Assembly: GCA_020226215.1 (NCBI GenBank)
Contig: CM035230.1
Span: 7,153,501 to 7,217,500 of the forward strand
Reading direction: 5' to 3'
Source: Sindora glabra
Lineage: Eukaryota > Streptophyta > Magnoliopsida > Fabales > Fabaceae
Length of the DNA: 64,000 nt
A model generated the notes under the pieces. The model made no database searches, had not been told where the DNA came from, and saw only the letters and a list, made by a program, of their open reading frames with translations. The position numbers and the translations under genes were made by a program. Below are positions 12,466 to 24,756 of the stretch, piece by piece. How positions within the stretch are numbered: position 1 is the first letter of the stretch; each line of letters starts with the position of its first letter.

Positions 12466-13883
12466 ACTCACACTAAAATTAATTATTGAACTTGGTCAAA
12501 TATGTAGCAAATGGTAAGTACAAGTCATACCCAAAAGTATAGAAGTTAATTGATAAAATAAAATGTAAAAGAAAGGATTTTCAATAACAATCTAAATGAA
12601 TAATTAAAAAGAAAAATTAGATTAAAACTACTAGAAAATAGAAATCAAGTCTAAGGGAATACCTACTCTAATTTTCAGATTTCTCATCGACACTCAACAA
12701 ATCTACTTATAATTCAATTACTAACCTATGAATGCCTCAGAACCAGTAGTAAACATGCAATATCTTAATGCGGACTAACTAGAACAAGTGATTAATCAAT
12801 TTATTATTTCTAATTCTATTAAGAATAAGTGCCTAAATCTAATTAATAATAGTTTTAAGCATTTAGAACTAGGTTAAGGCCAAATTTAACAATTCTATAA
12901 GTGAATTGCTAAATTCATTCTCTACTTTCCTTAAGCAGCTAATGATTTATCCAAATATTAAATAATCAAAGCCTAATTACTACTATTTCAGTCAATCACA
13001 GTGAACCTATAAGTAAGAATTAATTATAATTAATCATTTAGTTATAGAATATAATAGATAATTAATTAACTGATCGTATTTAGCAAATTATTTAAGTAGC
13101 TATTCATAACAAGACAAGAAAAACAAGATAATTGAATCATAGATAATGTAAAGAGAAAAGCCTTAAAATTAAACTAAAATTAGACTACTAAACCCTTGAA
13201 CTTCTAAAAGAAATCAACACTTATGGTGGTTTACACAAGAAAACTTGGAGAAAAGATAATTGTTGTCTAATATGAATCAATACCTTTAGAGGCACAAAAC
13301 CAAGTTATATATGATTTCCTAAAGTAGAAAATGACTAATCCAAGTTAAAATGCCTAATTTACAAACCAAATTACTAGTAGTTTGCTTAATTTGAAAGCTC
13401 CTAACCTAATTTACAAACTATATTACTAGCATTATTTACAATAGTGAATTCTTATAGGTTAACTTCGAGCTAATGTTTGACCATCAAAATGGCATAGTTT
13501 CACTAATCTCTAAACATGAAAGTTATTAGGCTAGGTGTAAGATGACTTTGGGCATTGGTTTCATCTCATTTGTACTCCTTGAGCTCTATATATGGCCTGA
13601 AAACCATGATTGAGTTAGATTGGACAAAAATACAGCTTCATCTTTATAACCAAATTTGACATTCTAAATGTCTGAACTTAGTTCCAACTAAAACTTGAAA
13701 GTTTTATAGCAATCTCTCAAATTTACAACACCCTAAAATATCACCTAAATCAAACCTCTATAACTTATGTTATATTTAAAATGCAAAATAGTATCAAAAT
13801 ATAACATTAATTGAATAATTTAATAACATTGTAAAATCTTGACCCAATCATAAAATAAGACCAATTCTATTAAATCAAGTACA
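12462..13883 (-). repeat. Minus-strand LTR of the Athila-like family
   Basis: Read in reverse it matches the LTR at 17213-18785: the 'aacttagttcc'/'aacttggttcc' block, the GTGATAT..TTAGGG area, and the segment ending in 'ctagcctaataactttcatg'. Its end on the plus strand is AAGTACA at 13883 (TGTACTTG in LTR sense), and its other end is TGTTACTCACAC at 12462. The plus-strand solo LTR abuts this end, so it may have landed within the first few bases of this LTR. No matching target duplication was found for the LTR itself. Confidence 0.5.
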
Positions 13884-13940
13884 TTTAACACTTTAAGAGG
13901 TAGAATATAGGAGAATATAATATAAAAAATATTATGCATA

Positions 13941-14960
13941 TCAATTTTCTATGTTAGTGACACAAACATTGCCTATCTTCCACCCACTATATAATACTTC
14001 ATTTGACTTGTTGCCTTGAACTATGCAATGTGATAAGTTAAATATAACCTTAAGATCTCTATCACATAGTTGGCTAATGCTGAAAAGACTATGCTCAAAT
14101 GCACTTACCAAACTAACATTGTCAATGATAATAGAGCTCATGCTTATCTTACTTGTACTAGTAATCTTGTATTAGATGTTGTCACCAAGGGTGACGTGGC
14201 CTTTATCAATAAGTTTGAGAGAAGAGAGCTTCCTTGATCCTCCATCATATTCCTTAAGTACCCACTATCTGGAAACTATCCAACATTCTTGATTGTAGAT
14301 TTAAAACACACCTACAACATGAGTTTAGTTTCTTTTAGGTACTTAAATCATTTTTGGTCTTTCATGGTTAATGGCTTACTTGTTTAGAATAATATTTTCA
14401 TTTTGTATCCATAAGTATTTTCTTCCAAAGAATCTTCTTTTCTTTTTATAACATAGATATGCAATATGACTAATTTTTCAACAAAAACTACACATCACAT
14501 ATGATGCCTTTACAGACATATTTCTCATTTTCTTTTTATGATTTTGTTTTGTGTAACCGATATCTTTCTTGTTTAAAGACATTTTTTCAATTCCTAAGAG
14601 TGTGCTTAGCCTTTTTTTTATTGCTTTTACAAAGCAAGCTAGATCATTTGAAAGAGTATGAATCTTCTTTTTCAAAGACTTGCTTTCCTTTTAAAAAATA
14701 TTATTTTGATTTGAAAGATCCTTTATTTTCTATTTCAAAATTATTCTTTTGTTTTAATTCTATTTTTTTAACTTATCATTTTCATTATTCAAATCCTTCT
14801 TTTCTTTTGAAACATCTAAATTTTCATCTTTTAAAACTTCATTTTCATTTGAAAGGTTTAAATTTTAATTTTTTGAACTTTTAAATTTTTTGTCAAAGTA
14901 TATTTTTTATTTATTAAAGAAAAATATTTTATCAAAATTTTATGAAAATTTTCCATCATG
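13941..14960 (-). pseudogene. Copia gag-pol middle: coiled coil, CCHC, protease and GAG-pre region
   Basis: Minus-strand continuation of the copia element. From about 14900 to 14690 the frame is K/E/N/L-rich and coiled-coil-like. Next comes LSNDLACFVKAIKKRLSTLL and a degenerate zinc knuckle with CSFC..SHIAYLCY near 14490-14450. At about 14270-14150 the protease-like segment has PDSGYLRNMM where DSGCSRHM is usual, and GHVTLGDNI. From 14141 to 13941 it carries the GAG-pre motif FEHSLFSISQLCDRDLKVIF. This order of coiled coil, knuckle and protease is typical of SIRE-type copia gag-pol. Stops make it non-functional. Confidence 0.7.
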
Positions 14961-16060
14961 TCTTCAAAAGCATCATTTAACTCATCATAATTCATAGGAG
15001 TATTAAGTTTTTTGTTTGTTACCTTATCCATCGTATTTAATCATAAAGTAAAAGTTAGCAATCTAGTCATCACCTTTATCTTCTTACTCATCATTAGATG
15101 GCATATAGTCATCATCCCAAGTTACCACTAATGCCTTTTTCTTGGTAGGCCTTCTTCTTTAAGTTTGAGCACTTGGTCCTTTTATGATTAGGTTTATTGT
15201 ATTTGAAACAAGTCAATGGTTAATTGCATGTTTCTCCTTTATATTGCTCTTTTTTTTAGGTCTTAATTTAAACCCTTTCGTTCTCTTGTAAAATTTGAGA
15301 AACTTTCTTTCTATAAGAGCCATTTCATCTCTTTAACTTTTTAATCCAACATTAAGATCTTCTTGTTCTTCCTCATCCTTATCTATTTAATTTAGAGATG
15401 ATTTTAAAGCTATATTTTTTCCTTACATCATTTAAATATTTCATGTAGGTTCTTTCATATAAGATGAGTTTACCTCTCAATTCATTATATGTGAGTGTAG
15501 CAAAGTTATTCCTTTCAATTGTGGTATCTACTTTAAATTTCCATATTTTAGGGAACATTCTTAAGATTTTCATAATGACCTCTCCATTAGGAATGACTCT
15601 CCCAAGATTATAAAGTTCAACTTCCTTTTAAACATAGATTCAACTTTTTCAACTTCCTTTATTTTGAAAGTTTTATATTTGTGAACAAATGTGTTCACTA
15701 TTGTGCTCTTTACTTGCATAGTGCCTTCATAAATGACCTCTACCTTATTCCACATATCCTTAGTTATGGCATACTTAGAGATTTTCTTGAATTTAACCAG
15801 GGTCATGACAAACATGATTGCATTTATAGTTTTTGCATGAGTTGCTTCTTTCTTCTAATCATCCTTTAACCACTCATTCTTAAGATTAGGAATAAGTATT
15901 ACTTCTCTGTGTCTCATTAGTACCTTATATTCATCTTTGATGATTTTCCACATGGAGTTATCCATGATTTGATGAAGATTATCAACCTAAATTTCCAATA
16001 ATTGTAGTTTGACCTATTAAAGAATGGATGCTTGGTAGTGAAGTGTCCTTCTAGTGCATA
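14961..16060 (-). pseudogene. Copia gag remnant (UBN2-type) with CCHC knuckle
   Basis: The minus-strand frame 15815-15570 has KDMWNKVEVIYEGTMQVK, the hallmark of the UBN2 gag domain of plant copia elements. The adjoining frame 15573-15379 has KILRMFPKIWKFKVDTTIE and TYNELRGKLILYE, the continuation of the same domain. Near 15220-15180 a CCHC knuckle reads CFKYNKPNHKRTKC, so one knuckle survives complete. Stops and a frame change at 15570 break the gene. The upstream 5' LTR was not delimited. Confidence 0.75.
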
Positions 16061-17212
16061 ATCATAGCCAAGAAACTCTATTTCCTATAAGGTTTTTACT
16101 CATGAAGTGCTTAAGCTTAAAATTATGAGATTAAATTTTGATATTAATTGATTGAGCTTATAAGTTAAGTAGGGGTGGATTAGTTCTTAATAGGTTTTTA
16201 AATATAAATATTTTAAAAGTAAAATATGTCATCCTCCTCTATGGCTTGTCCAAATTATGTAAAACTCCTCTTTAATACTACATCCTATACATTAATCCAT
16301 TTAACAAAAAATGTTAGGAGTATTCTTTTTTTATTCCTTTATTCATTTTATTAAAAATTTGTTTAAAAAATTAATTATTAAATGACTATACTACCTTTTA
16401 TCCTTTCTCTTATTTGGTGAAAGAGAAAAATGCTAAATCTTTAGAGAAAGATAAGGGTTTTCACTAGTAGCAAGGCTTGATTAATCTTTAATAGCCAACA
16501 ATAAGCTCTAACAAGTTAAAATTGTGATGTTTAACATAGATTTGTGGTTTTAAAGACAAAATACAAGGCTATCTTTGTGTTTTAATTGCCCATCATTTAA
16601 CAAAATATAAAAAATCTCATTTATTTTTAAAATGTTAAATAATTGCTCATTCTAATCTCAGTTGTGGTTTATTTATTATTTATTTGTGGCTAATCACTTT
16701 TCTCCTTGAGTTTGGTTAATGCTTGGCATTCATAAAGGTTCCCTTGCACAAGTTCATCCATAGAACAAAAATTAAAAATTTTCTTTTTATGTTGTCATTT
16801 ATTATTTTAAAAGGAAATTTTTCATTCATAACTACCTAAAATGTCTATTTTGCTCAAGCTATAGCATTATGTTCAATTTTCTATTTTTGTCTATTGATAG
16901 CTTTAGCTAATTGCACCGGTTTCAAAATTACAAAATTTCAAAAATGATAATGGCATGGAAAACTTTGTATGTTGGATTAATGCTTTAAATCCCTAATTTC
17001 TTGCCATATAAATAAAAAAGATAAAATGAGAAAGAAACTTAAAAAAAAAATTTTGATGTAGACACTCATATGATAGATATTAAATGGTTAAAACTTCTCA
17101 AATGATAAAGCATAGGAGCTGATGTAAACCAAAAACTATTTAAAGACTTATTTTTACTTTCTAATTATCTATTTTCATTACAAAAAGACATTTTTGGAAT
17201 TATACTATTAAA
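16061..17212. other. Possible copia 5' flank or LTR, no boundaries seen
   Basis: Non-coding, AT-rich. By position it should contain the 5' leader and perhaps the 5' LTR of the minus-strand copia element, but neither a clear PBS nor TG/CA ends with a duplication could be identified. Confidence 0.3.
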
Positions 17213-18785
17213 TGTAGCAAAATTTTTCATGTGAAAGTTTTTATTTATATTATTTTCACTTATTTTAAAGTTTTTATTTGTATTATTTTTACCTATTTTA
17301 TACCTCTCAGTGTGTTATATATGCTTAATTTTATGAAATTAGCCTTATTATGTGGTTGGGTGTTAATTTTTCAATGTTTTGAAATTATATAGTTAATATT
17401 AGATTTTTATACTATTTTAAATTTTTTACTATAACTTGGTTCCAAATATTAGATTTGGGTGATCTTTATATTATTGGAAAGTTTAGAGAAAGACTACAGT
17501 TTTCATGCTTCGATCAAATCTTAGTTTAGATGTCTAGAATGTTAAAGTTAGCCATAAATTAGACGTTATATTTTTGTCTAAGTTGAATCAATCTTAATTT
17601 TTGGGTCATATCTAAAACATTAAAGGTCTAATCAAAGTGTAACTAGTGCTAAAAGTTTTCTAAAACCTAACCTAACAACTTTCATGTTTATGATTTAGTG
17701 AAACTACATAGTTTTTAGGATACAAGATTTTATTGCAATAACTCTTATAGCATATTATTTTATAAATTAGATTTTAGGATTTTAAAATCAGCAAGGCCTT
17801 ATCCTTTGTAACATTAAGAGGCATATTATCTTAGTCTATTAGGTTTAGGAGTAAAGGAAATCATATATAAGGTTTGTGCTTCGAAAAGCAAGAATATAAT
17901 TCTAAACAACTTTCTTTTCTTTTTTCTCCAAGTTTCTTCTTCTTCAACCATAAAAGACTAGTTTTTTAATTGATTCAAGGAATCTGAGCCTTATCTCTAT
18001 TTGGATTATGAGATTCTAAGTTATAATGTAACTTTTCTGATTAATTTTCCTCTTTCCTTTATTCTTTGTTCTAATTATTTGGAATTACATGAGTTGGATA
18101 CTGATTTGGTATAATCTACATTTAATCTTATAATTTTTTATATCCATATAATTTTATGTTGAATTATGTTTGATTAGTCATTATTCCTCACATAAGAATA
18201 GAGTATTGAACGATTGAATTAGAAGCTTCTAATTTAATCCTTTAATTTTGCTAAATTTTATTTCAATTTAGTTTAAATTTGGCTTTATAGATTAAAGCAA
18301 TTGCTTAATTTTTTTAATCTAATTTAATCAAATCCTAGATGGTTATCTAATTTGCAAGGGTTCTAGATAATTTTAGGCTGAAAAATCAATTTAAATTGTC
18401 AAATATGTCATGATTTATGATTAATCCATCAAAAAGCTCTCAATTCCTTAGATCGATTATGTTTCTATATTGATTTTCTTTTTATGTTATTTTGCATTCT
18501 AATTTGTTTAGTTCATTTGTTTAATTTCAAATCAAACCTGCTAATTGTATTTTATTTTGTTCATTGCATCTTATTTGCATTCTTGTATCTTGTTTTATTT
18601 TGTTTCTACATACTGTATTCTTAATTTTCACTTCTATTTGCATTTATCATTTTTGCTTTTAGTGCAAACAAATCATTGTGATAGGACATAGCAGTTCACT
18701 AGGGGTTTAACCTAGTAATTACCCAATATTGCAATTTTTTATCAATTAATAATTTCTAATTTTAATTGTATTGTGACTTATGTCA
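17213..18785 (+). repeat. 5' LTR of Athila/Tat-like gypsy element
   Basis: It begins TGTAGCAAAATT and ends GACTTATGTCA, followed seven bases later by the primer-binding site. It aligns with the 3' LTR at 23609-24756 in blocks, for example 'ttatatatgcttaattttatg' near 17315 against 'ttacatatgcttaattttatg' near 23675. It is about 425 bp longer because the 3' copy lacks part of the last third. Confidence 0.7.
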
Positions 18786-18791
18786 AAATTT

Positions 18792-18809
18792 TGGTACCAT
18801 TGTGGGGGA
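18792..18809 (+). other. Decayed primer-binding site, tRNA-Asp type
   Basis: TGGTACCATTGTGGGGGA matches 13 of 18 positions of the TGGCGCCGTTGCCGGGGA site typical of Athila/Tat elements. Most differences are C-to-T or G-to-A, as expected from decay of methylated cytosines. It supports the lineage and the orientation. Confidence 0.65.
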
Positions 18810-19562
18810 TTTAAGTGAATTCATCCCTTCTTATCTTTTACTAACTATGCATTGTATAATTCTTTAAGTATTTTAGATAATTTTATTTTTGTTGGTGTTT
18901 CCTTGCATTTTATGAGATCTATCATTTTTTTCATTTTCTTATATTCTTTTGCATTCTATAGTTGTTGTGTATCCTTACACTTGAATTTTTTCCTCTTCCA
19001 TCATATATCACTTCATGTTACACTTTACTTGAAGTTCTAGGCTTATCTGTATAGATTGCACATATGCTAATTACCCCTTAACATTGTTCGTAAGGTCACT
19101 ATTTCTAATTTACCTGAAAATTTTTATGCTAGTAAAGAATATTTTTTTAAACAAGCCTTTGGGCACCCTTAAAGTCCATTATTTTTTGGCTAAATTTCAT
19201 CATTTATACCACTTTTTTAAAGGTATTTTATTTTATAATTGGGTCTCAAAAGTTAAAAAATATCATTTTATGCTGGTCCTATGATTTTTAAAAAATTTCT
19301 AAATAAGTTAATTAGAGTTTTTTGAGTGATTTTTAATATTGTATTAGTATTTTGGTGTTTTTATGGTACTGTATTGTGTAATCTAGTGTATAACTAGGTA
19401 ATCTAATAGTGAATTTTTAGAATTTAATCTTAAAATAGATAAAACTTTTCATATAGTTGTAGCATCCTTAGCCCTTATTCTGATCTTCTAGATAATTCAA
19501 AAAGTATTGCTAATAACATGACATTAAAGGAATTAGTTACATCTAATGTTACTTACTAACCT

Positions 19563-20170
19563 TTGGGCATCCAATATCCTAAACTTGATGCTAACTCTAA
19601 GCTTAAATCTAGATTAATCCATTTTCTTCCTAGATTTCAAGGTCTTACAGGTGAGGACCTTCATAAGCAATTAAAAGAGTTCCATATGTTTTGTTCAAGC
19701 ATAAAGCCTAATGGCATTTCAAAAGGTCATATCAAATTAAGGACTTTTCCTTTCTCACTTGCTAATGCAGCTAAGGATTGGATATACTGTTAATAACTAG
19801 GTTCTATTATAAGTTGGAATGATTTGAAGTGGCTATTCCTAGAGAAATTCTTTCGTACTTCAAAAGCAACTACTATCAAAAAGATATATGTGGCATAAGG
19901 CAAATGAATGGTCAAACATTATATAAGTATTGGAAAAGATTCAAGAAGTTGTACTCTAGTTTTCCATCCACCAAATTAGTGAGTAACTCCTAATTCAATA
20001 CTTTTATGAAGGACTTCTTCCTATGAATAGATGTATGATTAATACTATTAGTTGTGGCACATTAATCAATAGAACCCTTATGGTAGCTAGAAACTTTATA
20101 GCTAACATGGCAGCAAATTTCTAATAATTTGGCACCAGATTTATAACTACTACTAGAGGTATGCATGAAA
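19563..20170 (+). pseudogene. Athila-like gag remnant
   Basis: The frame 19563-19793 reads IQYPKLDANSKLKSRLIHFL, then FQGLTGEDLHKQLKEFHMFC and IKLRTFPFSLANAAKDWIY, the classic retrotransposon gag core of Athila/Tat polyproteins. Beyond a stop at 19794 the match continues in other frames: the W..LK..FLEKFF region near 19830, G.R..NGQTLY.YWKRFKKL near 19895-19950, and the NMAAN segment near 20105. It sits 760 bp after the primer-binding site, as expected. Broken by stops and frameshifts. Confidence 0.75.
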
Positions 20171-21420
20171 TGGATTTATCCCATTCAAATAGGCAAAGAA
20201 TGGAATGTAAATTAAATTAACTTCTTTAGTAAGATAGATGGCTGTGGGACAACAAAAAACCCAAGCTTCTTTCTCTACTAGACTTTATGGCATATGCTTT
20301 TATCAAAATTATTCAACAAATTCCTACCTCATATTACAAGATAATAAATATCAACCTTAACCTATGCAGCAACCATCTTCCTTAGTAAACCTTAATATTA
20401 GTACTAACAATAGTAACCTATTTAGTACCCTAGTTAGAGAGATAATCAAAATTTCAAATATGGCACCAATTCTAACCAAGTTTAGCATCCTTCTACCTGG
20501 AATAAAATTCCACCTGATCTCATTGCCTAACTAGATTCAACTTTAACTTCTTCTCAATCATGCTTTAAAGATTTGCCCAAGCAAATGATTACTAATAGCC
20601 TATAATTTTAGCAAAGAACAGAAGTTATAATCACCAATTTATAAACTTATATTAGCTAATTATCTTCTACTATAAGTGAGTTTAAAGCATAAGGTTTAGG
20701 AAAATCTTCTTCTAGCAATATAAAGGGCAAAGAAGTTATGAATGTAATAATACTCATGAAGGGCAAGCAAGTTGACATTTCTTTATCTTCCAAACCAAAA
20801 GCAAGCTATCGACTAGAAGAGAACAAAAAGAAGTAACTAGAAAAAGGAAAACGCATAGTGAAAGTAAGGTATATTCTTACCTTAAACTATTACTTCCCAC
20901 TAATTTTTCTATTCCTCTTCCTTTCCAAGAAGAGTTATACAACTAAAGAAGATTGAAGGTGAAAAACAAATTTTGACTCCTTTAGATAAATAAAAGTTAA
21001 CATACCTTTACTAGATTTGATAAAATAAATTCCAATATTTACTAACTTTTTGAAAAATTTATGCATAATAAGAGAAAATGAAAGGATGATAAGAAAATAA
21101 GTGTTGGGTTGAATGCATCTACCATCATTTAAAGAAAATTATCAAGAAAGTGCAAAGATCTAGGTTCATTTACCATTCCATATGTTATAAGAAAAACTAA
21201 AATTAAGCATGTTATGCTAAATTTAGGAGCTTCAATTAATATCATGCCTTTTTCCATTTTAAATGCTTTAAATTTGAGGTTTTTGAAACAAACAAGGGTG
21301 GTTATGTATTTAGCAAATAGATCTAACATTTACCTCTTGGGTGTTCTTAAGGATGTTTTAGTGCAATTTGATAAACTTATTTTTTACTAGATTTTTACAT
21401 CTAGAAGGTGGAAAATAAGA
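20171..21420 (+). pseudogene. Athila-like linker and aspartic protease remnant
   Basis: Near 20720-20790 the residues KGKEVMNVIILMKGKQVD correspond to the usual 'VNAITLRSGK' linker. The stretch KLSRKCKDLGSFTIPYVI near 21135-21180 precedes the protease, where MLNLGASINIMPFSILNALN (from 21214) occupies the active-site loop. The catalytic D of the D-L-G motif is N here (AAT, 21220-21222). LKDVLVQFDKL follows near 21345-21380. Stops occur before and after. Retroviral-type proteases need this Asp, so the product would be inactive even without the stops. Confidence 0.7.
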
Positions 21421-21479
21421 CATTAGAGGTTCTTCCCTAATCATTCTTAGCTAACCTTTTTTGAAAGTTGCAAAAATTA

Positions 21480-22330
21480 TGATTAATGTTTGAAATGGAA
21501 TATTAAGCATGGAGTATGATGGTTTAACAGCCAAGTTTGACATTTCAAAAGCTATACATGATAATTTTGCACCCTATATTCACACTTATGAGCATTTAAT
21601 GCATATTGTTCCTCATTCTAATTTTTCTAATTCTATTTTATGTTACTATTTTTGATATTACTAGTTCTAAATTTATTATTTTTGATGTACTTGTTGGACA
21701 TACTTATGATGACATGCTTATTAAATTTCATGAGATTTCTAAATTTCTGAATTTTGTTAATGGTCGTGAGTGCACTTGCTATGATTATGATATTAGGTGT
21801 GCCATATGTGTGGAGATTTCAACATTCATAAATGATGAGAATATTATTGTTTCAAAATGTGCAAAAATTAATGATTATACAAAATTGCAATTTGTAAAAG
21901 TGGTTTTTACAAATAACTATGCTTTCTTACTAATCATTCTAATCATTTTAGTCATCATGTTGAATTCATTATACATGATAATTTTGAAAATTTAAGGAAA
22001 AGTGATTTAAAGATAGCACTTAGAGAAATTGTGCTAGATGATACTAATTTGCAAAGGACCTTTTTAATGGATGATATAAAGTTTTGTAATTTAGAGTTAA
22101 ATGAGATAGTCAATCTCATCTAGATCATGATTAAAGACATGACAACCATGACAAGCCAAAGATATTAAACAGAAGTGTTTTTTGAGAGGCAACCTAAACT
22201 TTTTGGATTTATTTTTTCTTTCCTTTCTCTTTTAATTTACTTATCCTTTCATCTTTCTTAATGTTAATATACTTTACATTGAGGACAATGTAAAATTTAA
22301 ATGTAAAGGGAGAGTTTTAGGATATATTTC
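21480..22330 (+). pseudogene. Residual polyprotein and 3' end of the Athila-like element; RT and integrase missing
   Basis: After protease-like remains (MEYDGLTAKFDISKAIHDN near 21507-21560) comes an open frame at 21606-21995 of 129 residues with no recognisable domain, then ENLRKSDLKIALREIVLDD near 21975. No reverse transcriptase, RNase H or integrase motif was found. At about 22170 GAGAGGCAACC and at about 22275 ATTGAGGACAATGTAAAATT followed by AAAGGGAGAG match the 3' untranslated end and polypurine tract of Athila elements. A large internal deletion is therefore inferred. Confidence 0.5.
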
Positions 22331-23608
22331 ATATTTTGTATCTTCATTATATGCTTTTGATTGAGCCTTTTTATATCATTTTGGTTGCTTTTAATTGATG
22401 GAGATTTTGCATTTTTCATTAGTAATATTCAACCAAAGTTACATAGGATTCATGACATGATTGAATGAATGATTTTGCTTTTTAAAATTGATTAGTGTAG
22501 TGATAGGTTTTGAATTAGTGAATTGAACTTGGTAGTATGACTTTCCTTATGAGATTTTGAGCCTTATATTAAAAATTTATATTATTCTCTTTCTTTCTTG
22601 GGTGATATTCTTCAATGATTTATTTCTCGAGAACTTGCTTTAATTATTTTTGAGATTACATTTACATATGCATGTATAAAAATGATAAAGGCATTCTTTT
22701 TGTATTTAGGCTAGAGTCAAATAATTAACCTTAAATTTTTATCTTTGTTAAGCCTTCTTGAACTTAATTGCCTTTTCTTTGTTGATTAGCCTATAAACAT
22801 TTCTTTTTCTAATAAAAAACAAGTATCTTTGCTCAATGTTAGGGTTTGTGAGATGGGTTTTAAAATAAGTGTGAAGGTATACGAGAGTGTATATTGTAAA
22901 AAATTTATTAACTTCAAGTCCAAAGGTTGGTTGAAATGAAAAAAGAGAAAAAATAAAAAATGAAAAAAGTTAATAAATAAAGAAAAATAAAAAAATACAT
23001 GATAAAAATAATAAAAAAAAGTGAAAAAATGAAGAAAAAAAAGAAAAATAAAAGTAAAAGAAATTGATGAAAAAAAAAAGAAAGAAGTTAATAAATGATA
23101 AATGGTTGAATTAGAAGTTGGATTATTATGTCAAGTTAGATTGACCCATATATTTATACTTCAAGTGCTCTATTAATTTCTTTAGTTTTTACCCTTTCAT
23201 ATCTTCAGTTTTCCTTTATTCTTCCTTAGCCACATTACAATCTTAAATAAAGTTCTTTTAATTTGTGTTTTGCATGTAATTTAAGCAGTGAAAATTAGAT
23301 GATTAGCAAGCTTATAATAGAATAATTTCATGGAATGAGCTTGAGTGAAACACTTATCTTAAATACTTGAGAATTCGAGAGTGAATTTTACAAGAATATA
23401 CCATGTTAATCTATTCTTTTTGAATGAAGTTACTATGTTAGTTAGTTTCAAGATTGTCAAGATCTTTCTTCAAGATATGCTATGTCTCTTGATGGCTTTA
23501 ATTGTTCCTTACTTATGAATTTTTTATTTTGAAGTTTTTGAAAAGTAAGTCTTTTATTTTTAATTCTGAATAAAGCTATGTCTTATCCAAGACTGTGCAA
23601 AGGCTGAG
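22331..23608 (+). other. 3' non-coding region of the Athila-like element
   Basis: Long AT-rich untranslated segment between the polypurine-like tract and the 3' LTR, as is usual in Athila/Tat elements. It includes an A/G-rich stretch at about 22935-23100 (AAAAAGAGAAAAAATAAAAA and similar). No gene. Confidence 0.45.
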
Positions 23609-24756
23609 TGTAGGGAAATTTAATGTATAAGATTTTATTTGTATTATTTTCTCTTATTGTATATCTCTTAACATGTTACATATGCTTAATTTTATGCGAT
23701 TGACCTTGTTATGTGATTGGTTTTGGTTTTGGTTTTCCAATATTTTAAAATTATTCAGTTAACGCTAGATTTTTACATTATATTAGATTTTTTTGCTATA
23801 ACTTGAGTTTTTGATATTAGATTTAGGTTACCTTTATATTATTAGAAAGCTTAAAGGAAGCACTACAACTTTCATATTTTAGCCTTAGTTCAAATATATG
23901 GAAGGTCAAATTTAGTCATGAATTTGGATGCTCTATTTCTATCTAAGTTAAATTAATCTTGATGTTTTAGCCATACCTAGAGTTTTTGAAGTTCAATCAA
24001 GATGAAATCAGTGCCTAAAGTTTTCTAAGATCTGATATAATAATTTTTATATTTATGATTTAATGAAACTATATAATTTTGAGGCTCTTATAATGGTTAG
24101 AAATTAAACTTATGAGATTTTACTATAGTAATTTTTGTCATGTATTATTTAGCAAGGCCCTATTCTTTATAATCCTAGGAGGTATATTATCTTAGTCCAT
24201 TAAGTGTAAGAGCAGAGGAAATCATATATAGGGTTTATGCCTCCAAAGGTAAGAACACAATTCAACATAACTCTAGATAGCTTTTTTTTCTTCTCCAAGT
24301 TTCTTCTTCTTTAGGCATAGAAGGTTAATTTTCTGATTGATTCAAGAATTTAAAGCTCATCTTTATTTGGATAATGAGATCTTAAGTTGTAATATTTGAC
24401 TTTTTTAAATTAATTTTTCTCTTTCCCTCATTTTTTGTTTTAATTGTTTAGAATTGGATAAATTAGAAATTAATTTGGTATAATTTATGTTTAATCTTAT
24501 GATTTCAAGCATAATTTGTGTTCAATCTTATGATTTTATATATCTATTTATTTTTATCTATTTTTAGATATTCATTTATCTTTTCTATTTCTAGTGCATA
24601 AAAAGGCTTGAATAATTTTACAATCATAGTCAATAAGTCATTGTGATAGAATATGTTTAGTAGATTATTATAGATTCAACTTGGTTGTTACCTTATATTA
24701 CAAATTTTTTCATCAACTAGTAATTTCTAATTATGATTGTACTATGACTCACATCA
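23609..24756 (+). repeat. 3' LTR of Athila-like gypsy element
   Basis: It starts TGTAGGGAAATT and ends ACTCACATCA. It matches the 5' LTR at 17213-18785 but is 1148 bp against 1573 bp. Substitutions and indels are frequent between the copies, so the insertion is old. No flanking 5-bp duplication could be confirmed. Confidence 0.65.

Noticed and set aside
14501..14884. 127-residue plus-strand frame rich in F and L
   Set aside because: It is the antisense shadow of the K/E-rich coiled-coil part of the minus-strand copia gag.
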